The notes under the pieces were generated by a model. That model saw nothing but the letters and a program-made list of their open reading frames with translations. It had not been told where the DNA came from and did not search any database. DNA of 36,109 nucleotides from the NCBI GenBank assembly GCA_021155985.1, contig JAJNBA010000013.1, positions 1-36,109 on the forward strand, in the 5' to 3' direction. This DNA comes from Actinomycetes bacterium (GTDB lineage Bacteria > Actinomycetota > UBA4738 > HRBIN12). Positions 1 to 8,029 of this stretch are shown here, piece after piece. Each line of letters begins with the position of its first letter. Position 1 is the stretch's first letter. The translations under genes were made by a program, and so were the position numbers.

Positions 1-430
1 GAGGATCGTCCAGCGTCACGCCGTCCACGTGGTCGCCGATCGTGATCCCTTTGAATCCCATCTCACCCATCGCGTGCTCCATGACGGCGACCGCGGCCGG
101 GACGTCCTGGAGCGGGATCGAGGCGAGGCCCATGAAGCGATCCGGATGGGCTCGCATCATCTCGGAGAGCTCCTCGTTGCACTCGTCGGCGATCGTGCGG
201 GCGACGTCCGGCGGACGGTCGTACTTGAAGAAACCGGTGTTCACGGTGAGGACGTGCACGTCGACGCCCATGCGGTCCATCTCTTCGATCCGCTCCTCAG
301 CCGGGATCGAGAACTTCGGGATGTGGAGCTCGCCCACGTCCGCGTCCAGGGTGTGCCACTCGCCCCGCTCCTCGATCGCGCGCACGAACCGGCGGGGTGT
401 GACGTGGTTGTGGATGTCGATGACGGCCAT
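1..430 (-). CDS. Amidohydrolase family 2 (ACMSD-like) protein, 3' end cut by window
   Basis: Translating the minus strand from the ATG at 430 gives an open frame of 143 residues that runs off the window. It begins MAVIDIHNHVTP; H7 and H9 form the HxH metal pair that opens the amidohydrolase-2 TIM barrel. The stretches EERIEEMDRMGVDVHVLT and NEELSEMMRAHPDRFMGLA match the family pattern, in which residents are hydrolases or metal-dependent decarboxylases such as ACMSD or gamma-resorcylate decarboxylase. The C-terminal metal ligands lie outside the window, so the substrate cannot be judged. The start lies 4 bases after the stop of the Dabb gene, so the two form one operon. The family call is firm; the reaction is not. 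Confidence 0.85.
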   Translation of the reverse strand, partial: MAVIDIHNHVTPRRFVRAIEERGEWHTLDADVGELHIPKFSIPAEERIEEMDRMGVDVHVLTVNTGFFKYDRPPDVARTIADECNEELSEMMRAHPDRFMGLASIPLQDVPAAVAVMEHAMGEMGFKGITIGDHVDGVTLDDP

Positions 431-434
431 GGGC

Positions 435-731
435 TCAGAACGTGAACTGGACGCGCGCGGTGATCTCCTTCTGGGTCACCGAGGCGACGAGATCGGACGC
501 TGAGTTCATCAGCGGGTTCGCGAAGTAGCTTTCCAGCCCGGCGACCTCCTCGAAGTCGGCCACCAGCACCATGTCCCAGTTGTTGGGGTTGCGCCCGATA
601 TCGAATCCGACCGTGTACTCGACGACGCTCGGCACCTGCTGCTTGAGCGCTGCCAGGGCATCCCTGGCACCTACCTTGCGCTCGTCGGGAACGCCGTCCT
701 TCCACTTGAACATGGCCACGTGCCGGAGCAT
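435..731 (-). CDS. Dabb (stress-responsive alpha/beta-barrel) domain protein
   Basis: This 98-residue protein starts MLRHVAMFKWKDG, the usual Dabb opening with a conserved His at position 4. It continues with the family pattern of a VVEYTVGFDIG strand, a DMVLVADFE strand and a C-terminal beta strand. Dabb proteins are small ferredoxin-like dimers; some are enzymes or cyclases in plants and fungi, and most bacterial members have no assigned role. The ATG at 731 has an upstream AGAGGGG. It is the first gene of the minus-strand unit with the amidohydrolase and is read divergently from the synthase operon, so it probably belongs to the same pathway. The domain is clear and the function unknown. 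Confidence 0.85.
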   Translation of the reverse strand: MLRHVAMFKWKDGVPDERKVGARDALAALKQQVPSVVEYTVGFDIGRNPNNWDMVLVADFEEVAGLESYFANPLMNSASDLVASVTQKEITARVQFTF

Positions 732-775
732 CCGAACCCCTCTCTGGCCTCATGGAGCGAACGATTGCAGAACGC

Positions 776-792
776 ACGATATCGAATATCGT
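776..792. promoter_or_regulatory. 17-bp palindrome, candidate operator in the divergent promoter
   Basis: ACGATAT-CGA-ATATCGT is a perfect 7+7 inverted repeat. It lies between the two divergent transcription units and overlaps TACGAT (788-793 read on the minus strand), a TAnnnT -10 candidate for the Dabb unit. The position and symmetry suggest the binding site of a dimeric regulator. No regulator gene for it is seen in the window. Confidence 0.5.
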
Positions 793-853
793 AGGCGCCC
801 GACTGAGGTGGGACGCCGGCGCCGCCTCCGATCGGCGTCCGGGGTGAATCACA

Positions 854-859
854 TATAGT
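854..859 (+). promoter_or_regulatory. -10 box of the synthase operon
   Basis: TATAGT is the best -10 match in the divergent region and stands out in otherwise GC-rich DNA. It would start transcription near 866 and leave a leader of about 40 bases before the ATG at 905. No good -35 was found. Confidence 0.4.
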
Positions 860-904
860 GCACAACAACCGAGCCCGTTCACCGGGTACGTGGGAGGCAC
901 GCGC

Positions 905-2122
905 ATGAGCGAGGGACCCTGGCACACCGATCGATGGTTCACGAGCCCCTGGAACTTCCTTCCGGAGATCCGCGAGACGCTCGACCTGCCGGCCTCGGTC
1001 CAGGTGCACGACGTCACCCTCCGCGACGGCGAGCAGCAGGCGGGCGTCGTGTTCACGAAGGACGACAAGCTGCGGATCGCCGAGGCACTGGCCGAAGCGG
1101 GCGTCCCGCGGATCGAAGCCGGTCTGCCGGCGGTCTCGCCCGCCGACGACGCGGCCGTCCGCGAGATGGTGAAGATGGGGCTGCCTTCGAAGATCTATGC
1201 GTTCTCGCGGTGCATCGTCGACGACGTGAAGCGCGCGGCGGACTGCGGTGTCGACGGCGTCGTGATGGAGATCCCCTCGAGCCACCACCTCGTGGAGAAG
1301 GCGTATCGCTGGCCCGTGCAACGGGCGATCGACGCGTCGGTCGAGGCCACGAGCCTCGCCCACGAGCTCGGGCTCACGGTCTCGTTCTTCCCGATCGACG
1401 CCACGCGAGCCGGCCTCGTCGAGTACCTCGACCTCCTCCAGAAGGTGGCGACGGACGGGCACGTGGACGCGGTCGGACTGGTGGACACGTTCGGCGTCCT
1501 CTCGCCCCACGGCGTGCGGATGTTCGTCCGCCAGACGCGAGAGCGCCTGGGGGTCCCGCTCGAGACTCACTTCCACATGGACTTCGGGCTGGGGGTGGCG
1601 AACACGCTCCTCGCGGTGGCGGAGGGGGTGGAGGTGATCCAGACCACCGTGACCGGCATCGGCGAGCGTGCTGGGAACACGCCGATGGAGGAGACGGTGC
1701 TGGCGCTCCTCACGATGTATGACATCGACGCAGGGATCCGAACCGAGCGCTTCTTCGAGCTCTCGAAGCTCGTGATGGACCTGGCCGGCGTCGACCAGCC
1801 CTCGAACCGGCCGGTGGTGGGGGAGCGCCTGTACAACGTCGAGTCCGGGATCATCACGACGTGGGTCCGCAACGTCGGCGACGAGCTCACCGAATCGTTC
1901 CCGTATCGCCCGGAGCTCGTCGGTCAACCCCAACCGGTGCTGGTCCTCGGGAAGGGGTCGGGGCTGGACTCGGTCGCGGCCGGGCTCGACCGGCTCGGTC
2001 GCTCGGCCACTCCGGAGCAGATGCAGGAGATCCTCGACGAGGTCAAGTCCCGATCGCTCCAGACGAAGGGACTCCTCGACGACGAGGCGTTCTCGGCGAT
2101 CGTCGATCAGGTCACGACGTGA
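905..2122 (+). CDS. Homocitrate/2-isopropylmalate synthase-like (HMGL, DRE-TIM metallolyase) enzyme
   Basis: This 405-residue protein is of the family that condenses acyl-CoA with a 2-oxo acid. The signature DVTLRDGEQQAG places the catalytic Arg at R40 and a metal Asp at D41. The second metal site HFHMD (H222, H224) is followed by GLGVANTLLAVAEG and GIGERAGN, typical of LeuA/NifV-like enzymes. In most members the second motif reads HxHND; here Met replaces Asn. The C-terminal regulatory domain of LeuA is absent, as in homocitrate and related synthases. I chose the ATG at 905 because GGGAGG sits 7 bases upstream; a GTG at 890 has no such support. It leads a four-gene operon. The true substrate is unknown. 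Confidence 0.85.
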   Translation: MSEGPWHTDRWFTSPWNFLPEIRETLDLPASVQVHDVTLRDGEQQAGVVFTKDDKLRIAEALAEAGVPRIEAGLPAVSPADDAAVREMVKMGLPSKIYAFSRCIVDDVKRAADCGVDGVVMEIPSSHHLVEKAYRWPVQRAIDASVEATSLAHELGLTVSFFPIDATRAGLVEYLDLLQKVATDGHVDAVGLVDTFGVLSPHGVRMFVRQTRERLGVPLETHFHMDFGLGVANTLLAVAEGVEVIQTTVTGIGERAGNTPMEETVLALLTMYDIDAGIRTERFFELSKLVMDLAGVDQPSNRPVVGERLYNVESGIITTWVRNVGDELTESFPYRPELVGQPQPVLVLGKGSGLDSVAAGLDRLGRSATPEQMQEILDEVKSRSLQTKGLLDDEAFSAIVDQVTT

Positions 2123-2180
2123 GGCGATCGTCGCGAGGAGAGACCAAGGGAATGGCCAAAGGGATGGAAGGAAGGTCGCG

Positions 2181-3419
2181 ATGAAGGAAGCGTTCGGCTA
2201 CGCGAACATCGAATGGAAGCGGGGCATCGACTGGGACGCTGTGCGGGCGTACCGGTTCGACCGGGCCCAGGCCGCGATGGAGCGTCACGGGCTCGGCGCG
2301 ATGCTGCTGATGTACGACGAGAACATCCGCTACGTGACGTCGACCCTCACCCCCGGCTGGAACAAGCTGAAGCCGGGGCTCCGGTACGCGGTGCTCCCCG
2401 CCGGCAAGGCGCCGATCCTCTACGAGCAGGGCGACCTCGGGATCCACATCAAGGCGCACTCGCCGTGGATCCCCCAGGAGAACGTGCGGCACTCCTTCGC
2501 CTGGATCAAGGGCGCGGCCGGGGCCGCGTCCACGATGCAGGTCGAGAAGTTCACGAAGGCCCTCGCGGACGACCTCGAGGACGCCGGCGTCAAGGACCAG
2601 CCGCTCGGCGTGGACTTCATCGACATCACGATGATGAGGACGTTCGAGCAGACCGGGATCGCCTGGACCGACGGGATGACGCCGATGATGGAGGCGCGCG
2701 CGGTGAAGAGCCCCGACGAGCAGAACTGCTCACGGATCGTCGGGTCGATCTGCGACGCGCTCCACTACGAGATGTCGCAATGGCTGCGTCCGGGGCTCAC
2801 GGAGAACCAGGTCGCCGCCCACGGGTTCGAGTTCCTCTACTCCTTCCCCGGCGTCGAGGACGTGGAGGACGTGATCGTGTCGTCCGGGCCGAACGCCTGG
2901 CCGAACTGGCGCAACTTCTCCGATCGGATCATCAGGCCGGGGGAGCTCGTGATCATCGACGTGGCGGCGCTCACGTGGAACGGTTTCAAGTCGTGCGTCT
3001 ACCGCACCTACTGCGTGGGGGGGACGCCCACCGACGAGATGAAGCGGTACTACGACACGGCCCTGACGTGGCTCCGGGACTCGATCGACGCCGTGAAACC
3101 GGGCGTCTCGACCCGTGACATCGCCTCGAAGTGGCCCTCCGCGATGGACACGTGGGGCTACGCGGACGAGGACGAGGCGGCGGCGAACCTGTGGGGCCAC
3201 GGTCTCGGCCTGGCGCAGTACGACCAGCCGGTGATCTCGCGGATCTGGTCCCTCGACCATCCGATCGAGATCACGCCGGGCATGGTGTTCGCGCTCGAGA
3301 CCCAGCACGGGAAGGTGCACGAGTTCGGGGTGCGCCTCGAAGAGATGCTGATCGTGACCGACACGGGGCACGAGCTGATCACGTCCTTCCCGATCGACGA
3401 GATCACGCTCGCAGGCTGA
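2181..3419 (+). CDS. M24 'pita-bread' metalloenzyme (Xaa-Pro dipeptidase/creatinase/DddP-like), one ligand substituted
   Basis: The protein has 412 residues, with a creatinase-type N domain (MLLMYDENIRYVTS) and a C-terminal pita-bread fold. Metal-site residues visible are D260 (VIIDVAAL), H340 (WGHGLGL), E373 (FALETQHG) and E387 (RLEEMLIV). The second metal Asp, expected just before the RT motif, is Cys272 (KSCVYRT). Non-peptidase members of this fold include creatinase, ectoine hydrolase and the DMSP lyase DddP, which the N-terminal region resembles from memory. It may therefore not be a peptidase. The start has AAGGAAGG about 7 bases upstream, 58 bases after the synthase. The fold is firm; the reaction is open. 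Confidence 0.8.
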   Translation: MKEAFGYANIEWKRGIDWDAVRAYRFDRAQAAMERHGLGAMLLMYDENIRYVTSTLTPGWNKLKPGLRYAVLPAGKAPILYEQGDLGIHIKAHSPWIPQENVRHSFAWIKGAAGAASTMQVEKFTKALADDLEDAGVKDQPLGVDFIDITMMRTFEQTGIAWTDGMTPMMEARAVKSPDEQNCSRIVGSICDALHYEMSQWLRPGLTENQVAAHGFEFLYSFPGVEDVEDVIVSSGPNAWPNWRNFSDRIIRPGELVIIDVAALTWNGFKSCVYRTYCVGGTPTDEMKRYYDTALTWLRDSIDAVKPGVSTRDIASKWPSAMDTWGYADEDEAAANLWGHGLGLAQYDQPVISRIWSLDHPIEITPGMVFALETQHGKVHEFGVRLEEMLIVTDTGHELITSFPIDEITLAG

Positions 3420-3422
3420 GCG

Positions 3423-5192
3423 ATGGTCGCAGCGGCACCCCTCGCGCTCGACCACCCCGCCGCGCGCGACCCCGCGATCGCGGGCGTGAAGGCGGCCGCG
3501 TTGGCTGCGGCCGCGGATGCCGGGCTGCCCGTCCTCCCGGGATGGATCCTTCCCCTGGAGGCGTCCGCGGCCGCGATCGCCGCGGGTGCGCGAGCGCTCG
3601 AGATCGCGGGCCGTCCGAGCGCCTACCTCGCAGCGGTGGAGGCCGCGGTCCCTCCGGCACTCCCGTCGAGCGGAGGGACGGACGGTGGACGCGGATCCTT
3701 CGTGGTGCGGTCGTCGACGGCCCTGGACGACGACGGCCGTTGGTCGGGGGCGTTCGCGAGCTATCTCGGGATCGAGTCGGGCGACCTGCCCACCGCCATC
3801 CGGGGATGCTGGGCGTCCGCGTTCTCCGGCGACGCGCTGGGCAGGTGCGTCGAAGCCGGGGTGGACGTGGACGCGGTGCGGATCGCCGTGCTGGTGCAGC
3901 CGTTCCTCCGGCTTGACGCCGGAGGCACGGCGCGGGTCCGTGACGACGGCATGGTCGACGTCTCCGTGGCGCCGGGAGGGCCGTCGGGCGTGGTCGCCGG
4001 TCGCCACGGCGGCCTCGACGTGAGGGTGGCGGCGGACGGGAGCATCGTCGGTCACGCCGAGAGCCGGATCCCGGCGGCGACGGTGGCGGCGGCGGCCGGC
4101 CTCGCGCGGCGTGCCGCCGACTCCGTCGCCGCCACCACGATCGAATGGGGCGCCGTGGGCGACGAGGTCGCTCTGCTGCAGATCGGCCCGGCGCGACGGT
4201 CCGAGGCACCGCCCTCTGATCCACAGCCGCGCATCCGCGCACCCCGTGCCGTCCCGGCCGACGCCGAGGGCGTGGCCCGGCTCGTGACGGCGTTCCCGGG
4301 ACCGCTGGGCGACGAGCTCGTGCTCCCCTGGGCGCTCGGCGCCACGGAGTCGTGGGCCGCGGAAGGGATCCGGGCGGATCCGATCGGGGTGCACGATCCG
4401 GCGTCGGCGCTCGCGGAGGCGCGAACGCTCGCCGACCAGGCGGCCGCCGAGGTCTGGAGCGTGCCGCCGTCGGTGGCCCGTGAGCGAGCAGCGGACGTGG
4501 TGCGCCTCCTCCTCCGGGGTCGCGTGACGGACGGTGTTCGGGCGATCGCCGGGCTCGCAGCGCCGGGCCCGGATGCCGCTCGTCGGATCGTCGGGCTCGT
4601 CCGCACGGTGGGCGAGCTCCTCGCCGAGGCAGGGCTCCTCCCTTCGTCGCAGCTCGTGTGGCGGCTCACCGGGGAGGAGATCGATCGAGCGATCGAAGGT
4701 GTGCCGCCCGCGCTCCGCACCGGTCCCGGGCGTTGGGAGCCGTTCGTCGCAGAAGTCGTGCTCGCACGGGGTCGGGGGTTCCAAGCGGTTCCGGTCTCGC
4801 CCGGGATCGGCGCCGGGCGACTCCATCCCCTCCGCGAGCTCCGCTCGCTCGACCGCCCCGGTCCCCGCGAGGTCCTCGCCGCGCCGCTCCCGCTGCCCCA
4901 CCTGGCGCCGCTGCTCTGGCACGGTGCCGCACTCGTGTCGTCCGGCGGAACCGCGGGCGCGCACCTGTTCGAGGTGGCACGGTCGCTCGGCGTCCCTGCG
5001 GTGATCGGGCCAGAGATCGGGGTGGATGCCGACTCGCTGGGGGAGAGTGGCTCGCTCGTCGCCGTCGACGGCGACATCGGGCGCGTCTCGATCCTCCCGG
5101 TGCCTGCTGCCACGATCTTGGCGTCCACCTCGGGCACCACGAGAACCGGACGGTCCGCTCCGGTCGGGGCGATCCCGGGCGGAGGCGCGTGA
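3423..5192 (+). CDS. PEP-synthase-like phosphotransferase (ATP-grasp plus phosphohistidine swivel domain)
   Basis: This 589-residue protein opens with a PEP/pyruvate-binding ATP-grasp domain: GVKAAALAAAADAGLPVLPG, then FVVRSSTALDDDGRWSGAF, then IEWGAVGDEVALLQ near residue 245. It ends with a mobile PEP-utilising domain, GGTAGAHLFEVARSLGVPAV, where H514 is the expected phosphohistidine. The C-terminal TIM barrel that binds pyruvate in PEP synthase (about 800 residues) is missing. Its size and domain set recall rifampin phosphotransferase-like enzymes that phosphorylate other acceptors. It starts 3 bases after the M24 stop and its TGA overlaps the next ATG, so it is co-translated with the pathway genes. 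The acceptor is unknown. Confidence 0.8.
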   Translation: MVAAAPLALDHPAARDPAIAGVKAAALAAAADAGLPVLPGWILPLEASAAAIAAGARALEIAGRPSAYLAAVEAAVPPALPSSGGTDGGRGSFVVRSSTALDDDGRWSGAFASYLGIESGDLPTAIRGCWASAFSGDALGRCVEAGVDVDAVRIAVLVQPFLRLDAGGTARVRDDGMVDVSVAPGGPSGVVAGRHGGLDVRVAADGSIVGHAESRIPAATVAAAAGLARRAADSVAATTIEWGAVGDEVALLQIGPARRSEAPPSDPQPRIRAPRAVPADAEGVARLVTAFPGPLGDELVLPWALGATESWAAEGIRADPIGVHDPASALAEARTLADQAAAEVWSVPPSVARERAADVVRLLLRGRVTDGVRAIAGLAAPGPDAARRIVGLVRTVGELLAEAGLLPSSQLVWRLTGEEIDRAIEGVPPALRTGPGRWEPFVAEVVLARGRGFQAVPVSPGIGAGRLHPLRELRSLDRPGPREVLAAPLPLPHLAPLLWHGAALVSSGGTAGAHLFEVARSLGVPAVIGPEIGVDADSLGESGSLVAVDGDIGRVSILPVPAATILASTSGTTRTGRSAPVGAIPGGGA

Positions 5193-6166
5193 TGGCGCTC
5201 GTCGCGGTGACCGACCACGTCTTCCCGGACCTGGAGCAGGAGCGGGAGCTGCTGCGCGAGGCCGGGCACGAGCTCCGCTTCGGCTCCAACGCCGCATCGA
5301 TCGAGGAGGTCCGCGAGGCCGTCGCGGGCGCGGACGGCGTGTTGAACTGCTACGCGCAGATGCCGGCGGAAGTGATCCGTGGGCTCGACCGATGCCGCGT
5401 CATCGCTCGCTACGGTATCGGGCTCGACACCGTCGACGTCGACGAGGCGACCGCGCGAGGGATCCTCGTCACGAACGTGCCGGACTACTGCATCGATGAG
5501 GTGTCCGATCACGCTCTCGCGCTGATCCTCTCCCTCGCCCGCGGCGTGACGCTGCTTGACCGGAAGGTGCGATCGGGATCCTGGACGCCCACCGACGCCC
5601 GGCCGCTCCATCGACTTCGCGGGCGGACGTTGGGCCTCGTCGGGTTCGGCCGCATCGCCCGGGCGCTCGCCGCCAAGATGGCGCCGCTCGGCTATCGGAT
5701 CGTCACCACCGATCCCTTCGTCCCCGACGACGCGGTCCGCCAGGCGGGAGCGGATCCGATGACGCTCGAGGAGCTCCTCGCCGAAGCGGACGTCGTGTCC
5801 GTTCACGCCCCACTCACCGCAGACAGCCACCATCTGATCGGCACGGCGGAGCTCGCGCTGCTGCGTCCCGGCGCGATCCTCGTGAACACGTCCCGCGGCC
5901 CCTTGGTCGACCTCGATGCGCTCCGTGCCGCGCTCGCAGAGGACCGGCTCGGCGGGGTGGGCCTGGACGTCCTCGAGGTGGAGCCCCCGTCGCCCGACGA
6001 CCCGCTCCTCCACCGCGACGACGTGATCGTCACGCCGCACGCGGCCTTCTACAGCGAAGAATCGCTCCGCGAGCTCCAACGCAAGGCCGTGCAGCAGGTG
6101 ATCGAGGCGCTTTCCGGCCGGATCCCTCCCTACGCGGTGAACGCCGACGCTGTCGCGGGGAGCTAG
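5192..6166 (+). CDS. D-2-hydroxyacid dehydrogenase (PGDH/CtBP-like)
   Basis: The protein has 324 residues. It carries the Rossmann motif GFGRIA (151-156) and the three catalytic residues of the family: R235 in NTSRG, E264 in EVEPP and H283 in TPHAAF. It should interconvert a D-2-hydroxy acid and a 2-oxo acid with NAD(P)H. There is no ACT or regulatory extension, so it is the short catabolic type rather than full SerA. Its ATG overlaps the TGA of the preceding gene (TGATG), with GGAGG at 5181-5185. It converges on the ABC ATPase gene, sharing the bases CTAG at 6163-6166 as stop on both strands. As the last gene of the operon it may reduce or oxidise the 2-oxo product of the pathway. Confidence 0.9.
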   Translation: MALVAVTDHVFPDLEQERELLREAGHELRFGSNAASIEEVREAVAGADGVLNCYAQMPAEVIRGLDRCRVIARYGIGLDTVDVDEATARGILVTNVPDYCIDEVSDHALALILSLARGVTLLDRKVRSGSWTPTDARPLHRLRGRTLGLVGFGRIARALAAKMAPLGYRIVTTDPFVPDDAVRQAGADPMTLEELLAEADVVSVHAPLTADSHHLIGTAELALLRPGAILVNTSRGPLVDLDALRAALAEDRLGGVGLDVLEVEPPSPDDPLLHRDDVIVTPHAAFYSEESLRELQRKAVQQVIEALSGRIPPYAVNADAVAGS

Positions 6167-6990
6167 GGCTCCGCACGGGCCACGGCCCACCAACGCGCAC
6201 CGCGCCGTCCGACGTCCACGGCGATGCCGAAGCACGCCTCGAGCGAACCCGGCGTCAGCACCTCCTGGATCGGGCCGCTCGTAACGATCGACCCGTCGCG
6301 CAGCAGGGCGGCGTGGGTCGAGGACGGTGGGATCTCCTCCAGGTGGTGCGTCGCGAGGATCGTCGTCGGGGCCGACGGCTCGGCCAGCACGGCCTCGAGG
6401 GCCTCGATCAGCGTCTCCCGCGCCGGGAGATCCAGCCCGGACGCGGGCTCATCGAGGATCATCAGCTCCGGGAACGGATACAGGGCGCGGGCGAGAAGCA
6501 CCCGCTGCCGTTCCCCCTGGCTGCACGTGTCGAAGCGCTGCGCGGCGAGATGCGCGCAGCCCACGCGATCGAGGAGCGTCACCGCGCGGCGCTCGTCCTC
6601 CTCGTCGAACGCCTGGAACCAGGGCGATAGGGCCGCTCGCTTCCCGGTCAGCACGACGGTCCGGACCGTCAGCCCCGGCGGCGTCCGCTCTGCCAGCACA
6701 TGGCTCGTGTGGCTGATCCTGGGGTGGATCGCGCGCAGGTCCGCGCGTCCCAGGGCAGCGCCGAGCACCTCCACCCGGCCCGACGACGGCTGCCGTCGTG
6801 CGCCCGCGAGCGCGAGGAGCGTGGTCTTCCCGCCCCCGTTCGGGCCGAGGAGCACCCACCGTTCTCCCCGTCCCACCCGCAGGTCGACAGGGCCGAGCAC
6901 CGTTCGCCCGTCGATCCGCACCGACGCCTGTCGCAGCTCGACCGCCGCGGGCGACTCCGTCCGGTCGGTCACGCTCGCATTCCCGCTCAT
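6163..6990 (-). CDS. ABC transporter ATP-binding protein (YlmA/ModF-like)
   Basis: This 275-residue ATPase subunit has Walker A GPNGGGKTTL, signature CSQGERQRVLLARAL (instead of LSGGQ), Walker B LMILDEPA and the switch His in ATHHLEEIP. The HHLEEIP form and the divergent signature resemble stand-alone YlmA/ModF-type ATPases rather than importers with their own permease. No permease or binding protein lies beside it. It follows the MDR dehydrogenase by 9 bases on the same strand and may be co-transcribed. Its target is unknown. It overlaps the convergent dehydrogenase stop by 4 bases. Confidence 0.88.
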   Translation of the reverse strand: MSGNASVTDRTESPAAVELRQASVRIDGRTVLGPVDLRVGRGERWVLLGPNGGGKTTLLALAGARRQPSSGRVEVLGAALGRADLRAIHPRISHTSHVLAERTPPGLTVRTVVLTGKRAALSPWFQAFDEEDERRAVTLLDRVGCAHLAAQRFDTCSQGERQRVLLARALYPFPELMILDEPASGLDLPARETLIEALEAVLAEPSAPTTILATHHLEEIPPSSTHAALLRDGSIVTSGPIQEVLTPGSLEACFGIAVDVGRRGARWWAVARAEP

Positions 6991-6999
6991 CGGCGCCGC

Positions 7000-7989
7000 T
7001 CAGGCATCGACGAACACCTTCAGGGCCCCCGGCGCGCTCGCGGCCTCGATCGCGCCGTCGATGTCGTCGAGCGGGTGGCGCGCCGAGACGAGCGGGTCGA
7101 GCGCGATGCGGCGCGAGGCAACTTCGTCGATCGCGAACGGGAAGTCCTCGACCCGCGCCGAACGCGCGCCGATGATCGCGATCTCCTTGTGATAAAGGTC
7201 GTAGAAGGGGACGGATCCGGTCGTCTCGGTCATCGTGCCGTACGCGAGGATCCGTCCGCCCGTGCGCACCATCTCCATCGCCCGTGCCAGCGCGCCGACG
7301 GTACCGACACATTCGATCACGATGTCGGCGCCGCCCGGGAGCACCTCGGCCACGGCCTCGGCCTCCGTTCCGTCCGCCGCCGCGGTGTGGTCCGCACCCA
7401 ACCCGCGAGCGATCGTGAGCTTCCGCGCCGACCTCGTGACCCCGATCACGGGTCCGGCTCCCCGGAGCCTCGCCAGCTGGAGGTGCAGGAGTCCCGTGAC
7501 TCCGAGCCCGAGCACCACGACGCTCTCTCCGGGCGTGATGCCGATGCGGCGCTGCGCATGGGCGCACGTCGCGAGCACCTGCAGGAGAGGGGCGGTCGTG
7601 GGATCGAGTCCGTTCGGGAGCGGGTGGACGTTCGACGACCGGACTGTCACGAGCTCGCACAGCCCGCCATCTCGATCGCGACCGATCAGCCAGCCTCGCG
7701 TGCAGATGTTGCTCCGGTTCTCCCGGCACTGGGTGCAACGCCCACACGCGATCCCCGGGTCGACGAGGACCCGTTCGCCCGACCGAACACCTGAGGCGAC
7801 CGTCCCGACGATCTCGTGTCCCATCACGCGCGGGTACGCCACCCGGATCTTCCCGGCGTAGATGCTGAGATCGGTGCCGCAGATGCCGATCGACTCCACC
7901 CGCACCAGTACCTCGTTCGGCTCGGGGCGAGGTGCATCTCGATCGAGTAGCTCGATCGCCCGGGGGCCGGTCAACAGAGCGGCCCTCAC
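7000..7989 (-). CDS. Zinc-dependent alcohol/polyol-type dehydrogenase (MDR family)
   Basis: The protein has 329 residues. Catalytic zinc ligands are C37 (GICGTDL) and H58 (MGHEIVG). The structural zinc lobe is complete: C82, C85, C88 and C96. The nucleotide fold contains VVLGLGVTGLL. This set fits threonine dehydrogenase or sorbitol dehydrogenase-like MDR enzymes that oxidise secondary alcohols with NAD(P). The start is a GTG with GGAGAAGGGG upstream. It lies between the quinone oxidoreductase (40-base gap) and the ABC ATPase (9-base gap), all on the minus strand. The substrate cannot be inferred. Confidence 0.88.
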   Translation of the reverse strand: MRAALLTGPRAIELLDRDAPRPEPNEVLVRVESIGICGTDLSIYAGKIRVAYPRVMGHEIVGTVASGVRSGERVLVDPGIACGRCTQCRENRSNICTRGWLIGRDRDGGLCELVTVRSSNVHPLPNGLDPTTAPLLQVLATCAHAQRRIGITPGESVVVLGLGVTGLLHLQLARLRGAGPVIGVTRSARKLTIARGLGADHTAAADGTEAEAVAEVLPGGADIVIECVGTVGALARAMEMVRTGGRILAYGTMTETTGSVPFYDLYHKEIAIIGARSARVEDFPFAIDEVASRRIALDPLVSARHPLDDIDGAIEAASAPGALKVFVDA

Positions 7990-8029
7990 GAGTCCCCTTC
8001 TCCTCGGAAGCGGTGCAGCGTACAGGAGG

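Noticed and set aside
2181-3419. DMSP lyase DddP
   Set aside because: The N-terminal resemblance is real but the metal ligands differ (Cys272) and no DMSP genes are near, so only the fold was called.
2730-5297. An 855-codon open frame on the minus strand
   Set aside because: It is antisense to three well-supported plus-strand genes and its protein is Arg/Pro/His-rich with no motif, as expected of shadow frames in GC-rich DNA.
6163-6990. ABC ATPase as part of an import system with the MDR genes
   Set aside because: No permease or binding protein adjoins it and the signature motif is that of stand-alone ATPases.
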